Assembly: GCA_001801025.1 (NCBI GenBank)
Contig: MGWO01000007.1
Location: forward strand, 806,001 to 870,000
DNA length: 64,000 bases
Source: Gallionellales bacterium GWA2_54_124
GTDB lineage: Bacteria; Pseudomonadota; Gammaproteobacteria; Burkholderiales; Gallionellaceae
Direction: 5' to 3'
Shown piece by piece: positions 27,414 through 35,963 of the stretch. A program made the position numbers and the translations under genes. Every line of letters begins with the position of its first letter. The stretch's first letter is position 1. Below the pieces are notes generated by a model. That model ran no database searches, was not told the origin of the DNA, and was given only the letters and a program-made list of their open reading frames with translations.

Positions 27414-27764
27414 ATGAAGAATCTTGAAGAATTCTTGGCAAAAACTAAACCTGGGGCAAAAAAATCGCGACTTCACGAGTTTTTGCCAGCGTTGAAATCC
27501 CTACAGGACAAAAAATACACGCTGAAACAAATTCAAGATTTTCTGAAGGAAAACGAGGTTGAAGTTTCGGTTGCATGGCTGTCAGCATTTTTGCGAACAA
27601 ACATCAATTCAAGCGATAGACAGAACTTGATTATTCCTTCAGCACCACAACGACCAGCAGCAAATACATCAAGAGAAAACCCGTTGCGCGCCCTGTCGGG
27701 CAAACCGAAGGAAGGGGAGTTCAATCCTATTCCGCCGGTCAAAATTGAAATTGATAATTCTTGA
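27414..27764 (+). CDS. TraK-like oriT-binding protein
   Basis: A 116-aa basic protein. The region ALKSLQDKKYTLKQIQDFLKENEVEVSV to AFLR (about 27-62) looks like the helix-turn-helix of TraK-family proteins, with tip sequence LKQIQDFL. The C-terminal third is proline-rich and probably disordered. In IncP plasmids TraK binds and bends oriT DNA next to the nic site; this gene is the first one on the plus strand after the candidate oriT and is followed by TraL- and TraM-like genes. Confidence 0.65.
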   Translation: MKNLEEFLAKTKPGAKKSRLHEFLPALKSLQDKKYTLKQIQDFLKENEVEVSVAWLSAFLRTNINSSDRQNLIIPSAPQRPAANTSRENPLRALSGKPKEGEFNPIPPVKIEIDNS

Positions 27765-27774
27765 AAGGAAACAA

Positions 27775-28509
27775 ATGAACAGCATTCACATGGTGTTACA
27801 AGGTAAAGGCGGAGTAGGTAAATCGTTAGTTGCCGTACTTTTGGCTCAATATCTCCAAAGCAAAGGCGGCAATATTATTTGTGCCGACACAGATCCGGTT
27901 AATGCGACCTTTACACAATATGCATCGCTGAACGTGGCGCACATAGACATCGCAGAAGCTGGCAATGTGATCCAGCGCAAGTTTGACCCATTAATGGAAT
28001 TAATTATTTCCACCGAAGCTGACTTCGTTCTGGATAACGGCGCTGCGACTTTCATGCCGCTAACTCGCTATCTGTCAGAAAATGACATCTTTCGCATTAT
28101 GTCCGAAGCAGGGAAACAGGTTTTCGTCCATACGGTACTGACAGGTGGGCAAGCCAAGACAGACACGTACAACGGTTTTGTGGAACTGGTTGGCAAGGTG
28201 AATGACTTTGCAAAAATTGTCGTTTGGGAAAACGAATTCTGGGGGCGCGTTGAGTACGAAGGAACTAATCCAATTACCTCGACCAGACTTTTCAAAGATG
28301 CTGACAAGGCTGGAAAAATTGCCGGTGTCGTGAAGATTGTTGATCGTAGTCAGTCTGACACCTTTGTCGGAGACCTAAAGCAAATGACTGAAAGCCATAT
28401 GACGTTGGCAGATGTAATGGCGTCTGATGAGTTCAACTTTCTCGCAAAGAATAGATTGCAGAAGGTCGTTACGGGCATTTTTTCTGAACTCGATAAAGTG
28501 AATTGGTGA
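27775..28509 (+). CDS. TraL/StbB-like ParA-type ATPase
   Basis: A 244-aa P-loop ATPase of the MinD/ParA superfamily. The deviant Walker A is QGKGGVGKSLVA near residue 9-19, and Walker B-like ICADTDPVN follows at about 38-46. It matches the size and position of TraL in IncP-type mobilization modules, between TraK- and TraM-like genes. Its exact role in transfer is not established. AAAGGA precedes the ATG at 27775; the reading frame extends upstream without a better start. Confidence 0.75.
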   Translation: MNSIHMVLQGKGGVGKSLVAVLLAQYLQSKGGNIICADTDPVNATFTQYASLNVAHIDIAEAGNVIQRKFDPLMELIISTEADFVLDNGAATFMPLTRYLSENDIFRIMSEAGKQVFVHTVLTGGQAKTDTYNGFVELVGKVNDFAKIVVWENEFWGRVEYEGTNPITSTRLFKDADKAGKIAGVVKIVDRSQSDTFVGDLKQMTESHMTLADVMASDEFNFLAKNRLQKVVTGIFSELDKVNW

Positions 28510-28514
28510 GCGCG

Positions 28515-29096
28515 ATGGACATTACAAAATTGCAGTCAATTTTGATGGCGCGAGGTATTCGAGTTGCTGATAACGACCCTGTATTTACTTTGGTTGCGCT
28601 CAATGAAGTCATGCTGGAAGAAATGTCGAGGAAACACCAACTAGCATTTCGCGACATCGACAAAAAGGTGGTTGGTGAGTTGTCTGGCATTGTCACTCAG
28701 ACAGTAAACCAGATTGCGAGAAAGGAAGCTGAGGCTAGGGTTGTTATGGCCGACGCAAAAAAAATTGCATGGGTTGTTGGTGGCGTACTTGCTGGACTGG
28801 CAGTGTTTGGCCTTGGTGTGACATATGGGGTAATTTACGCCACCTGGCACGTTCCAGCATGGATAAAGCAAGGTGGTGTTTTTTCTGAGTTGACATCATC
28901 GCTCATGCGAGCGCCAGTGGGCGGGGTGGGATTTTTTGTGATCGCACTGACGCTGTTTTTATTGCAGAGGAGTATCAGCGATTCAATTTCGGAAAATGAG
29001 GCGGATGAAATAGCCATGAAAATTTTTGTTAATTTGTTTGCCACTATATTTGCAGCGATGGGCGCTTGGCTGAGCTTTTTGATGATGTTTCAGTAG
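28515..29096 (+). CDS. TraM-like membrane protein of the mobilization module
   Basis: A 193-aa protein with a soluble N-terminal part (about 1-75, including MEEMSRKHQ-type charged helix), then three hydrophobic segments: AWVVGGVLAGLAVFGLGV near 90, GGVGFFVIALTLFLL near 140, and IFAAMGAWLSFLMMF at the end. Positional equivalent of TraM after TraK/TraL; family resemblance is weak. The ATG at 28515 is preferred over an overlapping TTG. It is the last gene of its operon. Confidence 0.55.
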   Translation: MDITKLQSILMARGIRVADNDPVFTLVALNEVMLEEMSRKHQLAFRDIDKKVVGELSGIVTQTVNQIARKEAEARVVMADAKKIAWVVGGVLAGLAVFGLGVTYGVIYATWHVPAWIKQGGVFSELTSSLMRAPVGGVGFFVIALTLFLLQRSISDSISENEADEIAMKIFVNLFATIFAAMGAWLSFLMMFQ

Positions 29097-29198
29097 CTGG
29101 AAATGTGGGCGGCGGCAAGTGGCCGGGCATTTATTGAAACAATGCCGTCGTTCCTAACGACCTCTCCTCGGTCAGCAGCCGGTGGCGTCAAGATGGAC

Positions 29199-29231
29199 CT
29201 ATGGCCGCTATGGGATGCACAGCGGCCATAG
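29199..29231. repeat. Perfect 11-bp inverted repeat in a convergent gap
   Basis: CTATGGCCGCT and its exact complement AGCGGCCATAG enclose an 11-bp loop. It lies between the 3' ends of the TraM-like gene and the KTSC gene. Without T-runs on either side it is only a possible bidirectional terminator. Confidence 0.55.
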
Positions 29232-29292
29232 ACTCAGGGATCACCATTCAGATAATGCAGGTAACTAAAGCGATGCTGCCCCCATGAGTTAA

Positions 29293-29505
29293 TCAAACTT
29301 TAGAATATCGATACGCCCCTTTGATCCTAGCCGCCAAATATCCGCCGACGGAATCTGCATCGCGCAATCCAATAAATACATCTTCCTGTACATCAAAGTA
29401 TTGATACATCGTGCCGTTTTTAAATTCCACCTGCAATGTGGAACTATCCTCATCATAGCCAACAGCTTCAACATTGGTTGAATCAACATGTATCATTTTC
29501 ATCAT
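29293..29505 (-). CDS. KTSC-domain protein
   Basis: A 70-aa protein consisting of one KTSC domain: VDSTNVEAVGYDEDSSTLQV, FKNGTMYQYFDV, and the C-terminal SVGGYLAARIKGAYRY. The function of the domain is unknown. AGGAGA precedes the ATG. It starts 11 bp after the HerA stop on the same strand, so it should be the third gene of the SIR2-HerA transcript. Confidence 0.82.
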   Translation of the reverse strand: MMKMIHVDSTNVEAVGYDEDSSTLQVEFKNGTMYQYFDVQEDVFIGLRDADSVGGYLAARIKGAYRYSKV

Positions 29506-29516
29506 ACTTCTCCTGT

Positions 29517-31388
29517 TTATTTTACTTTATCGATTTTCGGATTTTGTGCTCTCCAAGTTTCAACTAGCTCCTCATAATGGGGTTCAGTTTCCATCTTGAT
29601 TCCCCATCCACCAGGATTTTGTGAATCTTCCAAAGAGACGTCATCATAAATAATGGGATCTTGGCTATCAGGCCTTCTACTCCTCGGCGGGGCCTCTATT
29701 GTTGTCCGCATTGGCAATTTGACGGCTTCACCCAAAATTATCGCTTCACCTGTACGTAAAATGGGCAGCATATCTGTTAAGCCATCCAAGTTGTCTGACA
29801 AAGCGGACGTAATGTGGCTTCTATCAGATGCATTCGTTAATCTGAGCGCGAAGAATGTTCCGCATTGCGAAAGTATTGTGGGGTTAATTTCTGACGGCCT
29901 TTGACTCACAATCATGGCACCAATTCCATACTTCCTCCCCTCTTTGACAATACGTTGAACTATCTTTGATGCCATCCCTTTAAAGTCATCATTTAAATAA
30001 ATATGCGCTTCTTCCATGACAACAAGTAGGGGTCTATGCCGACCTCCTTGAGACAAATTTCTAGCCCAGAACATAGCCTCATAAAGCAACCGAAGAAGTG
30101 CGCCTATTGTTGTTTGCAAAATATCGGCTGGGATACCAGATAAGTCCAAAATAGTAACGGGCTTATCACTGCCTATCCAATTTCTTAACAAGCGATCCAA
30201 ATCTTGTCCAACTTCTCCTTTAACGTCAGGCATCCATTTATTGGGCTTGAAAATAAAATCATACCTAGGAATCCTTAGCTTAGTACCCAATAATAGAAGC
30301 TGCTTCCCAATATTTAATGAACCCGGCAAATTGAATATTTTTTCTTCCCCGGCTTCAGTCACAATGTTTTTGAAGATTGGGGCGATGCCTTTAATTGGAT
30401 CACCCTTTAATTCATTACCTTTCGCATCAGTTTCATAAGCCAAATTATCGCTCGGTTTACCTGGCCGACCTTTGTAATATGTGCCAAACACTTCAACAAA
30501 TAATTCATACCACAAGTGATGAATGCTAAACGGAATTGGTGAGTCAACACTGAGAGTGTCGGCAGATGCACCTTTTCGAGGGTATTTTGCCAAGGATTCA
30601 ATTTTATATTTCTGAACTCTCTCCATTACAATGTTTTTATCTTTTTCATTACTAAACTCGCCGAAGCTAATTTCGCATAACTCATCAAAGTTTAGTGCCC
30701 AAAAGGGTATATGCAACTCCTTCTCTTTAAGCTTTGAAGTGGCATCACTGTTAATTTTATATATATTTGCTTTTTCTTGTAACGCTTGGCCATATTCACC
30801 ATGAAGGTCCAGCATGATTATTCTGGCAGATGGATATTTGTCGCTGTCAGACAACGCATTCATGATGCTTGAAACTGTTGTTGACTTGCCGGAACCGGTT
30901 GTGCCGACAACGGCAGAGTGTCTGGTAATTAGCTTATTTACGTCTATTAATGCAGGGATAGTTTCTGCATTTGAAATGTGGCCTAACTTTACGAAATAGG
31001 GCTTATCTGGTTGCCCATAAATATTTTTAAGCTCTTTTTCTGACACTAAATGAACTTCATCGCCAATAGTTGGGTACTGTGAAAGACCTCTTTGAAATAC
31101 GCCGTTTCTAGGCCCTTCTCCAATCAGTTGAATTGTCATCCATCTATTACCATAGCTATGATTTTCAACTTGGCTTTCAGGTACAGCACTTGCGCCTACT
31201 TGGCTGATAATTCCAAATAAATCATTAAATCCGATCGGTATACGAATAAAGCTACCTATCTGACCGACTCTATATCCTTGACCGTCAATATACACAAACC
31301 CCGTTAACGATTCCTTAGATAAGGAAATGCTGACTGTAGTCCCTTTAACATCTTGGACATCTCCAAGATATGTTTCTTTGTTAGACAT
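29517..31388 (-). CDS. herA: HerA-type ATPase/helicase of a SIR2-HerA defence system
   Basis: A 623-aa FtsK/HerA-superfamily ATPase. An N-terminal HAS-barrel-like region (about 1-130) precedes Walker A GTTGSGKSTT near 160-168, Walker B LLVVMEEAHIYL and the sensor region MIVSQRPSEI. SIR2-HerA pairs are known anti-phage systems in which the complex depletes NAD and attacks nucleic acid. The ATG at 31388 overlaps the last codons of the SIR2 gene and has AAGGAAGA upstream; an ATG at 31412 lies further inside that gene. Length and motifs suggest an intact protein. Confidence 0.88.
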   Translation of the reverse strand: MSNKETYLGDVQDVKGTTVSISLSKESLTGFVYIDGQGYRVGQIGSFIRIPIGFNDLFGIISQVGASAVPESQVENHSYGNRWMTIQLIGEGPRNGVFQRGLSQYPTIGDEVHLVSEKELKNIYGQPDKPYFVKLGHISNAETIPALIDVNKLITRHSAVVGTTGSGKSTTVSSIMNALSDSDKYPSARIIMLDLHGEYGQALQEKANIYKINSDATSKLKEKELHIPFWALNFDELCEISFGEFSNEKDKNIVMERVQKYKIESLAKYPRKGASADTLSVDSPIPFSIHHLWYELFVEVFGTYYKGRPGKPSDNLAYETDAKGNELKGDPIKGIAPIFKNIVTEAGEEKIFNLPGSLNIGKQLLLLGTKLRIPRYDFIFKPNKWMPDVKGEVGQDLDRLLRNWIGSDKPVTILDLSGIPADILQTTIGALLRLLYEAMFWARNLSQGGRHRPLLVVMEEAHIYLNDDFKGMASKIVQRIVKEGRKYGIGAMIVSQRPSEINPTILSQCGTFFALRLTNASDRSHITSALSDNLDGLTDMLPILRTGEAIILGEAVKLPMRTTIEAPPRSRRPDSQDPIIYDDVSLEDSQNPGGWGIKMETEPHYEELVETWRAQNPKIDKVK

Positions 31389-32607
31389 TCTTATCTTCCT
31401 TGGAAGCGCCAATTATTTTTTTAAGAAAATCAGTAAATACAGAAAAGTCCCCAAGTTTAATTAAGTCTTTAGGACTTTCAGAACCATCAGTTTGTTTGTC
31501 ATGACAAACAAATCTCAATAGATCAGGGTCGTCATCGTCTTTGTTTTTTCCTCTATGCCAGCGTCCTAGATTTGTTCCGATTATGGCTTTGTCAAAGGTC
31601 CAAATATTTAGATTATGCTGTTTTTTGGCTAACCGATAAGCTTCCGGATACCTTTCTACCGATTCACCAGAGTCAGTTGCATCTTCATATCTTTCAAACA
31701 TTAGCCCAAGCACCATCGCAGTTGGATTTGCCGTGAGCGCATTGATAATCGTGTCGTTCAAATGACCATCATTAAACGAATAACCAGACAGGATTAAAAA
31801 TGACGATTTTTTTCGAATAAATCTATTCAATTGATCGATCAAAGCCAGATAAGGCATTTTCCGACTTTCTTCATATTTCAAATGTGATGGATAAATTAAA
31901 TGCGATGCATCTTTTTTTATCTCTGAAGAACGATAGACCTTTTTTTGCCCACCTATTTTTTCCTGATACCAATTAATTGATCCGTGTATTTTCCAGAGTC
32001 TCGACCAGTGTGTGGGTATCAAATTATCTTCTACAGCCCGAAGATCAAAGAATGAACTTCTCGACCCCACAAACCCATCAAAATAGGGCACCTCTAAATC
32101 TTCCAGCGCTTGTTCCATTAAAAGATCGTAATTTGTTGTAAAGAGTTCTACCGCGACTTTTCGATCTATTGATCTTATCCATTTGCAAAGTCGATGGTAT
32201 GGCGTTTCTTGGCTCGGTAAACTTACATCTAATCTTTCCGCTATAACTGTGCAAATTTTTTTCTCCAAACCTAATAAATCCTGCTCGCATAGCCCTCTTA
32301 CATCCCCACCTTTTGATACCAGCAACAAGCTACGTAAAAAACTTAAAATATCTTCAATATTTTCAGTGCATTTCTCAGCTTTTTTTAACTCTGCCAGCAG
32401 TACAGAATACTTATTATCGTCTTTCAGTTGCTCATTAATATACTTGGTAAGATTGGCGACATCAGGTATCAACGGCCATTTACCTTCAGGCATTTCTACG
32501 GATAACGGGCAGCCCGCCGAAATAAAAAAACCGATTGACTCATTATCTTGCGACAGTGATTGCCTAAGATATTTCAAATGCCGAATAGGATCATGGAAAT
32601 TGTCCAT
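31381..32607 (-). CDS. SIR2-like NADase of a SIR2-HerA defence system
   Basis: A 408-aa SIR2-fold protein. The NAD-binding GAGxS-like motif appears as FFISAGCPLSV near 27-37, the TNYD motif as LFTTNYDLLMEQAL near 155-165, and the catalytic His in WKIHGSINW near 205. The C-terminal Rossmann part has FLILSGYSFNDGHLND. These features match defence-type SIR2 effectors, not deacetylases. Its stop overlaps the herA start, giving coupled production. The 17-bp motif shared with 24582-24598 lies 13 bp upstream of its start. Confidence 0.88.
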   Translation of the reverse strand: MDNFHDPIRHLKYLRQSLSQDNESIGFFISAGCPLSVEMPEGKWPLIPDVANLTKYINEQLKDDNKYSVLLAELKKAEKCTENIEDILSFLRSLLLVSKGGDVRGLCEQDLLGLEKKICTVIAERLDVSLPSQETPYHRLCKWIRSIDRKVAVELFTTNYDLLMEQALEDLEVPYFDGFVGSRSSFFDLRAVEDNLIPTHWSRLWKIHGSINWYQEKIGGQKKVYRSSEIKKDASHLIYPSHLKYEESRKMPYLALIDQLNRFIRKKSSFLILSGYSFNDGHLNDTIINALTANPTAMVLGLMFERYEDATDSGESVERYPEAYRLAKKQHNLNIWTFDKAIIGTNLGRWHRGKNKDDDDPDLLRFVCHDKQTDGSESPKDLIKLGDFSVFTDFLKKIIGASKEDKNV

Positions 32608-32619
32608 TTAATTGCTCCA

Positions 32620-32636
32620 CTGTTTGTTAACACTTT
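32620..32636. repeat. 17-bp motif shared with the 24561-24604 array
   Basis: CTGTTTGTTAACACTTT is identical to 24582-24598. Here it lies immediately upstream of the SIR2-HerA-KTSC operon. It may be an operator common to two defence operons; chance is not excluded. Confidence 0.55.
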
Positions 32637-32669
32637 AGGCTCAACGTCACCTGCGCTTAGGGCTTTTAG

Positions 32670-32855
32670 TTAAAGTCCATCGATTTCAAGTAGCGATTTA
32701 CCCGCGATACGCTGCAAGCCCTATATATCCCAACTGTCACTCCCATTCCGTACCCGCTCGATTAGCTCCACACGTTTGGCCCACTGCTTCATAATGGCTT
32801 TGCGTTCTTTATCCAGGCCTTCTTGCATCGTGGTAAATGCTTCGACGATCAAGAC
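32670..32855 (-). pseudogene. Decayed C-terminal fragment of a second DUF2130 gene
   Basis: Translation of the minus strand gives EAFTTMQEGLDKERKAIMK, QWAKRVELIERV, an in-frame TAG after SWDI, then GLQRIAGKSLLEIDGL and TAA. This is the typical C-terminal end of DUF2130 proteins (usually ...YGDLQGIAGKSL...). It has no start and contains an internal stop. The intact gene next door ends differently, so this is a remnant of another copy. Confidence 0.7.
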
Positions 32856-32939
32856 TAAAGGGGACAGCGTCACATTATTTATTCGGCAATGTGTGTTGCA
32901 AGTGCTTCAGAAAATAATTCGATACTGACCGGTGTCATT

Positions 32940-34349
32940 TCATCCAACATCGGAAGTATCATTATTCTTGAGCTCGGCGAACTTGGCCGCCATCGTCGGG
33001 TTGGATCGAGTTAGCTTTTTGATTGTCACGTCCTGCGCCTTGTCGTTCGCAAGACGAAGGTTCCGGTCGGTGCCGAGCAATGCCTCCTTCGTCTTCTGCA
33101 GGTGGTCAATAGACTTGTCGATCTCGTCAATTGCCGCTTGGAAACGCTTGGAGGCGAGGTCGTAGTTCTTGGCGAATGCAGTCTTGAACGTCTCGAGATT
33201 GGTTTCGAAGTGCGTGATGTCTATGTTCTGCGCCCTAACGAGCGCAAGCTCTGTCTTGTACTTGAGCGAGTTTATCGCCGCATTTCTTAGCAGCGTGATG
33301 ATTGGGAGAAAGAACTGCGGTCGGACGATGTACATCTTCGGGTAGCGGTGGAATACATCGACGATTCCGGTGTTGTAGAGTTCACTGTCGGGTTCGAGCA
33401 GGGAGACCAACACAGCATACTCGCACCCCTTCTCGGCGCGATCCTTGTCGAGCTCTTTGAGAAAGTCTTCGTTCTTTTTCTTGGCAGCTGTTTCATCGCT
33501 CTCATTCTTCATCTCAAACATGATTGAGACAATCTCGGTGCCAGCCTCATCCGAGTCGCGAAAGACGTAGTCGCCCTTGCTGCCAGTTCGTGCGTCATTG
33601 TCCTTTTCGAAGTATGCCCTCGGAAATGCCATCGCTCTAATGCGGTTGAACTCAGTCTCGCAGTGCTGTTCGAGTGTTTCACCAACCATCTTGGTTGACA
33701 GGCGTGCCTTCATATCCCGTAGGCGATCAATCGTGTCATCGCGATCCTTAATCTGCGTCTCGTACTTGTCCTTTAGCGACTTTTCGGCGAGCTGCTTCTC
33801 AAGCTTCGCTAGATCAATACCACTCTTCAGTTCGTCGCGCTCCTTCTCAACCACACTGACTGCCTCAGTGATTGCGAGCTTCTGCGCAAGCTCTATTGAG
33901 TAGAGCTTGGCCTTCAGCCCCTGAATCTCCGAGTCCTTCGTAGCGGCGGCACTCTGCAGTTCGCTCACACGCTTCGCCTCGGCTAGCTCTGAAGCAGCTT
34001 GCTTCTCATGCTTTACCTGTGAAAGTTCGTTCGCGAGAGCGTCACGTTCTTTTTCCACGATACTTAGGGCCTCGGTCACGGCGAGCTTCCGCACGACCTC
34101 ACCTGCATCTAGCTTGGCCTTCAGCTCCTTGATCTCGGAGTCCTTGACTGCTGCAGCTTTGTGCAACTCGGCGGCGACCTTAATTTCGGCGAGTTCGACG
34201 GCATTCCGCTTGTCCTGTTCGGCCAGTTCGAGCCGCTCATGTAACTGCTGCTCGAACTCACTGTCGCGAACCTGCTTCAGGATGTCCGCGTACCCCGCCT
34301 CGTCTATCTTGAATGCTTTCCCGCAGTGCGGGCAAATAATTTCGTGCAT
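32940..34349 (-). CDS. DUF2130 protein with coiled coil and nuclease-like domain
   Basis: A 469-aa protein. An N-terminal CPHCGKAF (a single CxxC) leads into a long coiled coil (about 30-220), then the DUF2130 domain. The latter shows KGDYVFRD and MFEMKNE, the D...ExK pattern of PD-(D/E)xK nucleases, near 255-285. The coiled coil contains a tandem duplication of about 69 residues (52-120 and 121-189). The function of the family is unknown; it recurs in defence and RM neighbourhoods. It is located between SIR2-HerA and the replication/regulation end of the element. Confidence 0.75.
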   Translation of the reverse strand: MHEIICPHCGKAFKIDEAGYADILKQVRDSEFEQQLHERLELAEQDKRNAVELAEIKVAAELHKAAAVKDSEIKELKAKLDAGEVVRKLAVTEALSIVEKERDALANELSQVKHEKQAASELAEAKRVSELQSAAATKDSEIQGLKAKLYSIELAQKLAITEAVSVVEKERDELKSGIDLAKLEKQLAEKSLKDKYETQIKDRDDTIDRLRDMKARLSTKMVGETLEQHCETEFNRIRAMAFPRAYFEKDNDARTGSKGDYVFRDSDEAGTEIVSIMFEMKNESDETAAKKKNEDFLKELDKDRAEKGCEYAVLVSLLEPDSELYNTGIVDVFHRYPKMYIVRPQFFLPIITLLRNAAINSLKYKTELALVRAQNIDITHFETNLETFKTAFAKNYDLASKRFQAAIDEIDKSIDHLQKTKEALLGTDRNLRLANDKAQDVTIKKLTRSNPTMAAKFAELKNNDTSDVG

Positions 34350-34883
34350 ATCTACATTCCCGCCTTCGTCAAAATTTGCTTTAGACCCATGGAGCAGTTC
34401 GTTTCGCCTCCAGCATCGCAGTATGGTACGCGAGTTGACTCATTTTGAGTTTGATACCGGCGAAAGCTAATTTTTATAAGTTGGGCTCATGTGTCATGAA
34501 TTATGATAATCGGCAAAAAAGAACAGGTTAGATTGCGGCAAACAACAAAGCAATAGGCCAAAGTGTGTAGATAGGGCCTCTATATTTTGAACGACTTCTT
34601 TAAAATACATAGCGGCCATGGGTTAATTTGATTGCCAATGTCAGCTCATGCCGAAGAGCAAGCCTTCATGTTCATCGCTGTGATTGACGTGCATGGCACC
34701 GTGCAACTCGTCTTGGCAGATTGTATATCACGAAGCTGTCGTTAGCGTTGTTCACAGCATAGTTTCTATAGTTCTTTAAATATAAAAGATATAGTTACGA
34801 TTCACGAGTGAATCGTATTCACTGGGATTTGATATGATTCACTGGTGAATCATAGTGCTTATTCATTGATGAATCATACGTGC
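34350..34883. other. 534-bp region without a clear gene
   Basis: No supported gene. A minus-strand stretch near 34645-34735 (ICQDELHGAMHVNHSDEHEG...) reads like a coding remnant but is unidentified. The right end holds a cluster of palindromes, listed separately. Confidence 0.5.
34798..34874. repeat. Cluster of three palindromes around ATTCAC-NN-GTGAAT
   Basis: CGATTCAC-GA-GTGAATCG at 34798-34815, ATGATTCAC-TG-GTGAATCAT at 34834-34853 and ATTCAT-TG-ATGAAT at 34861-34874, with a half site at 34817-34823. All share one consensus. They adjoin the 3' end of a winged-helix gene. Candidate iterons or operators. Confidence 0.78.
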
Positions 34884-35498
34884 TTATTTTTTAGGCAGTC
34901 GTTTGGCTAGGTTTGGAGCGATCCGGGCGAACAGTTCTGCACCTAACTGCCTGTGGTACTCATCACTTTCTGTTGATGAGCTTGTCGGTAGTGAGGATGC
35001 CTTGATAGAAGATTTTAAGGTTTTTGATTTGTCATCCCATACAAATCCATCTCCTGGCACGATCTCAACTTCCGCCCACGTTTCTTTGTCTTCCTCGCCT
35101 GTCTTTAGGAGCTGGTTAATTCGTTTTAGCTGGTCGCGCAAATTGGCTGGCACATAGTCAACCACAACAAAGCACATAACCTTGCCACCAAGTCTCACGG
35201 CAAGCCGTTCACGTGCAACGTAGGTCTGCCCCTTGCGTTTGAATTTGGCGCTATCAACAATGCGAAGCATATGCGCGTCTTTAAGAATATCAACAGCTCG
35301 GGAAACTGTTGGCTGAGATAAGCCAATTTTGTTGCCAATTTCACGCATACCTGGATATGCCTCACCGGTCATGAAGTCGGCGTAGCACTTGATTACAGAC
35401 CAAACGGCATATGCATTTACCCCGATTTCAGCCACGATTCCTGATGTGAACATATCACGCTGCTGCGTTTGAAACGTGCTGTCGATTTCGCCTTCCAT
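34884..35498 (-). CDS. Winged-helix DNA-binding protein (replication/regulatory type)
   Basis: A 204-aa protein. Residues about 20-110 form a winged-helix domain: GVNAYAVWSVIKCYADF, then the MarR/replication-initiator-like MREIGNKIGLSQPTVSRAVDIL as helix-turn-helix. The C-terminal part is charged and Ser-rich. The ATG at 35498 is preferred over the TTG before it. Downstream lies a cluster of palindromes it might bind. It could be a small replication initiator, as found in IMEs, or a transcription regulator; sequence alone does not decide. Confidence 0.65.
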   Translation of the reverse strand: MEGEIDSTFQTQQRDMFTSGIVAEIGVNAYAVWSVIKCYADFMTGEAYPGMREIGNKIGLSQPTVSRAVDILKDAHMLRIVDSAKFKRKGQTYVARERLAVRLGGKVMCFVVVDYVPANLRDQLKRINQLLKTGEEDKETWAEVEIVPGDGFVWDDKSKTLKSSIKASSLPTSSSTESDEYHRQLGAELFARIAPNLAKRLPKK

Positions 35499-35516
35499 CA
35501 AATTGCTTTCCGAGAC

Positions 35517-35846
35517 TCAGCGTACAGCCATTTTTTTGGCTAATTTTTCCGAATTCGTAGGCGCGCCGCGTTTTCTTCTCGCATTTAAAGTTGGCTCGAT
35601 TGCTAATGACGGCTTGAATGGTTTCGTAGAAAAATCCGGATTTGACCCATGAGAGCGTTTTTGTCGATTATAAAAATCAATCACATCACTGCGCAGCCAG
35701 AGCAATCGCTTTTGACCTTCAATAATCAATCGAGGAGGAAGTGCGCCAGGATTTTTCACCAAAGTTGTACGGATGGTCTTTACCGCCAGATGAATTTCAT
35801 TGCTTAACTGCTGAATATCCAATGCAATGCTACTTGAATTGTCCAC
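35517..35846 (-). CDS. AlpA/excisionase-like DNA-binding protein
   Basis: A 109-aa basic protein with a MerR/AlpA-like helix-turn-helix: IQQLSNEIHLAVKTIRTTLV, then the wing with LPPRLIIEGQKRLLWLRSDV, which recalls excisionases (wing residues before W). The C-terminal tail is Lys/Arg-rich. It starts with GTG behind AGGGG. It lies 18 bp upstream of the winged-helix gene on the same strand and divergent from the next gene. A recombination directionality or control role is likely for its position. Confidence 0.65.
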   Translation of the reverse strand: MDNSSSIALDIQQLSNEIHLAVKTIRTTLVKNPGALPPRLIIEGQKRLLWLRSDVIDFYNRQKRSHGSNPDFSTKPFKPSLAIEPTLNARRKRGAPTNSEKLAKKMAVR

Positions 35847-35923
35847 TTGTATACCCCTTATTTGCTACGATGGGGATATTATTGTTGTTCTAGTTAAATA
35901 TGATGGTACAGTTAATAAACATA

Positions 35924-35941
35924 ATTAATTATATAATTAAT
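35924..35941. promoter_or_regulatory. 18-bp AT palindrome in a divergent promoter region
   Basis: ATTAATTATATAATTAAT is a perfect palindrome between the divergent excisionase-like gene and the following gene. A possible operator; AT-only palindromes also arise by chance. Confidence 0.4.
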
Positions 35942-35963
35942 GTTCTATAAAATAGGGGTAATT

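Larger units (their letters stand above)
32608..32939. other. Gap between SIR2 and DUF2130 genes
   Basis: The gap holds a decayed DUF2130 3' end (separate entry) and a 19-codon minus-strand frame at 32879-32938 (MTPVSIELFSEALATHIAE) beginning just after the intact DUF2130 stop. That frame looks like the first codons of a lost gene but is too short to identify. Confidence 0.5.
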
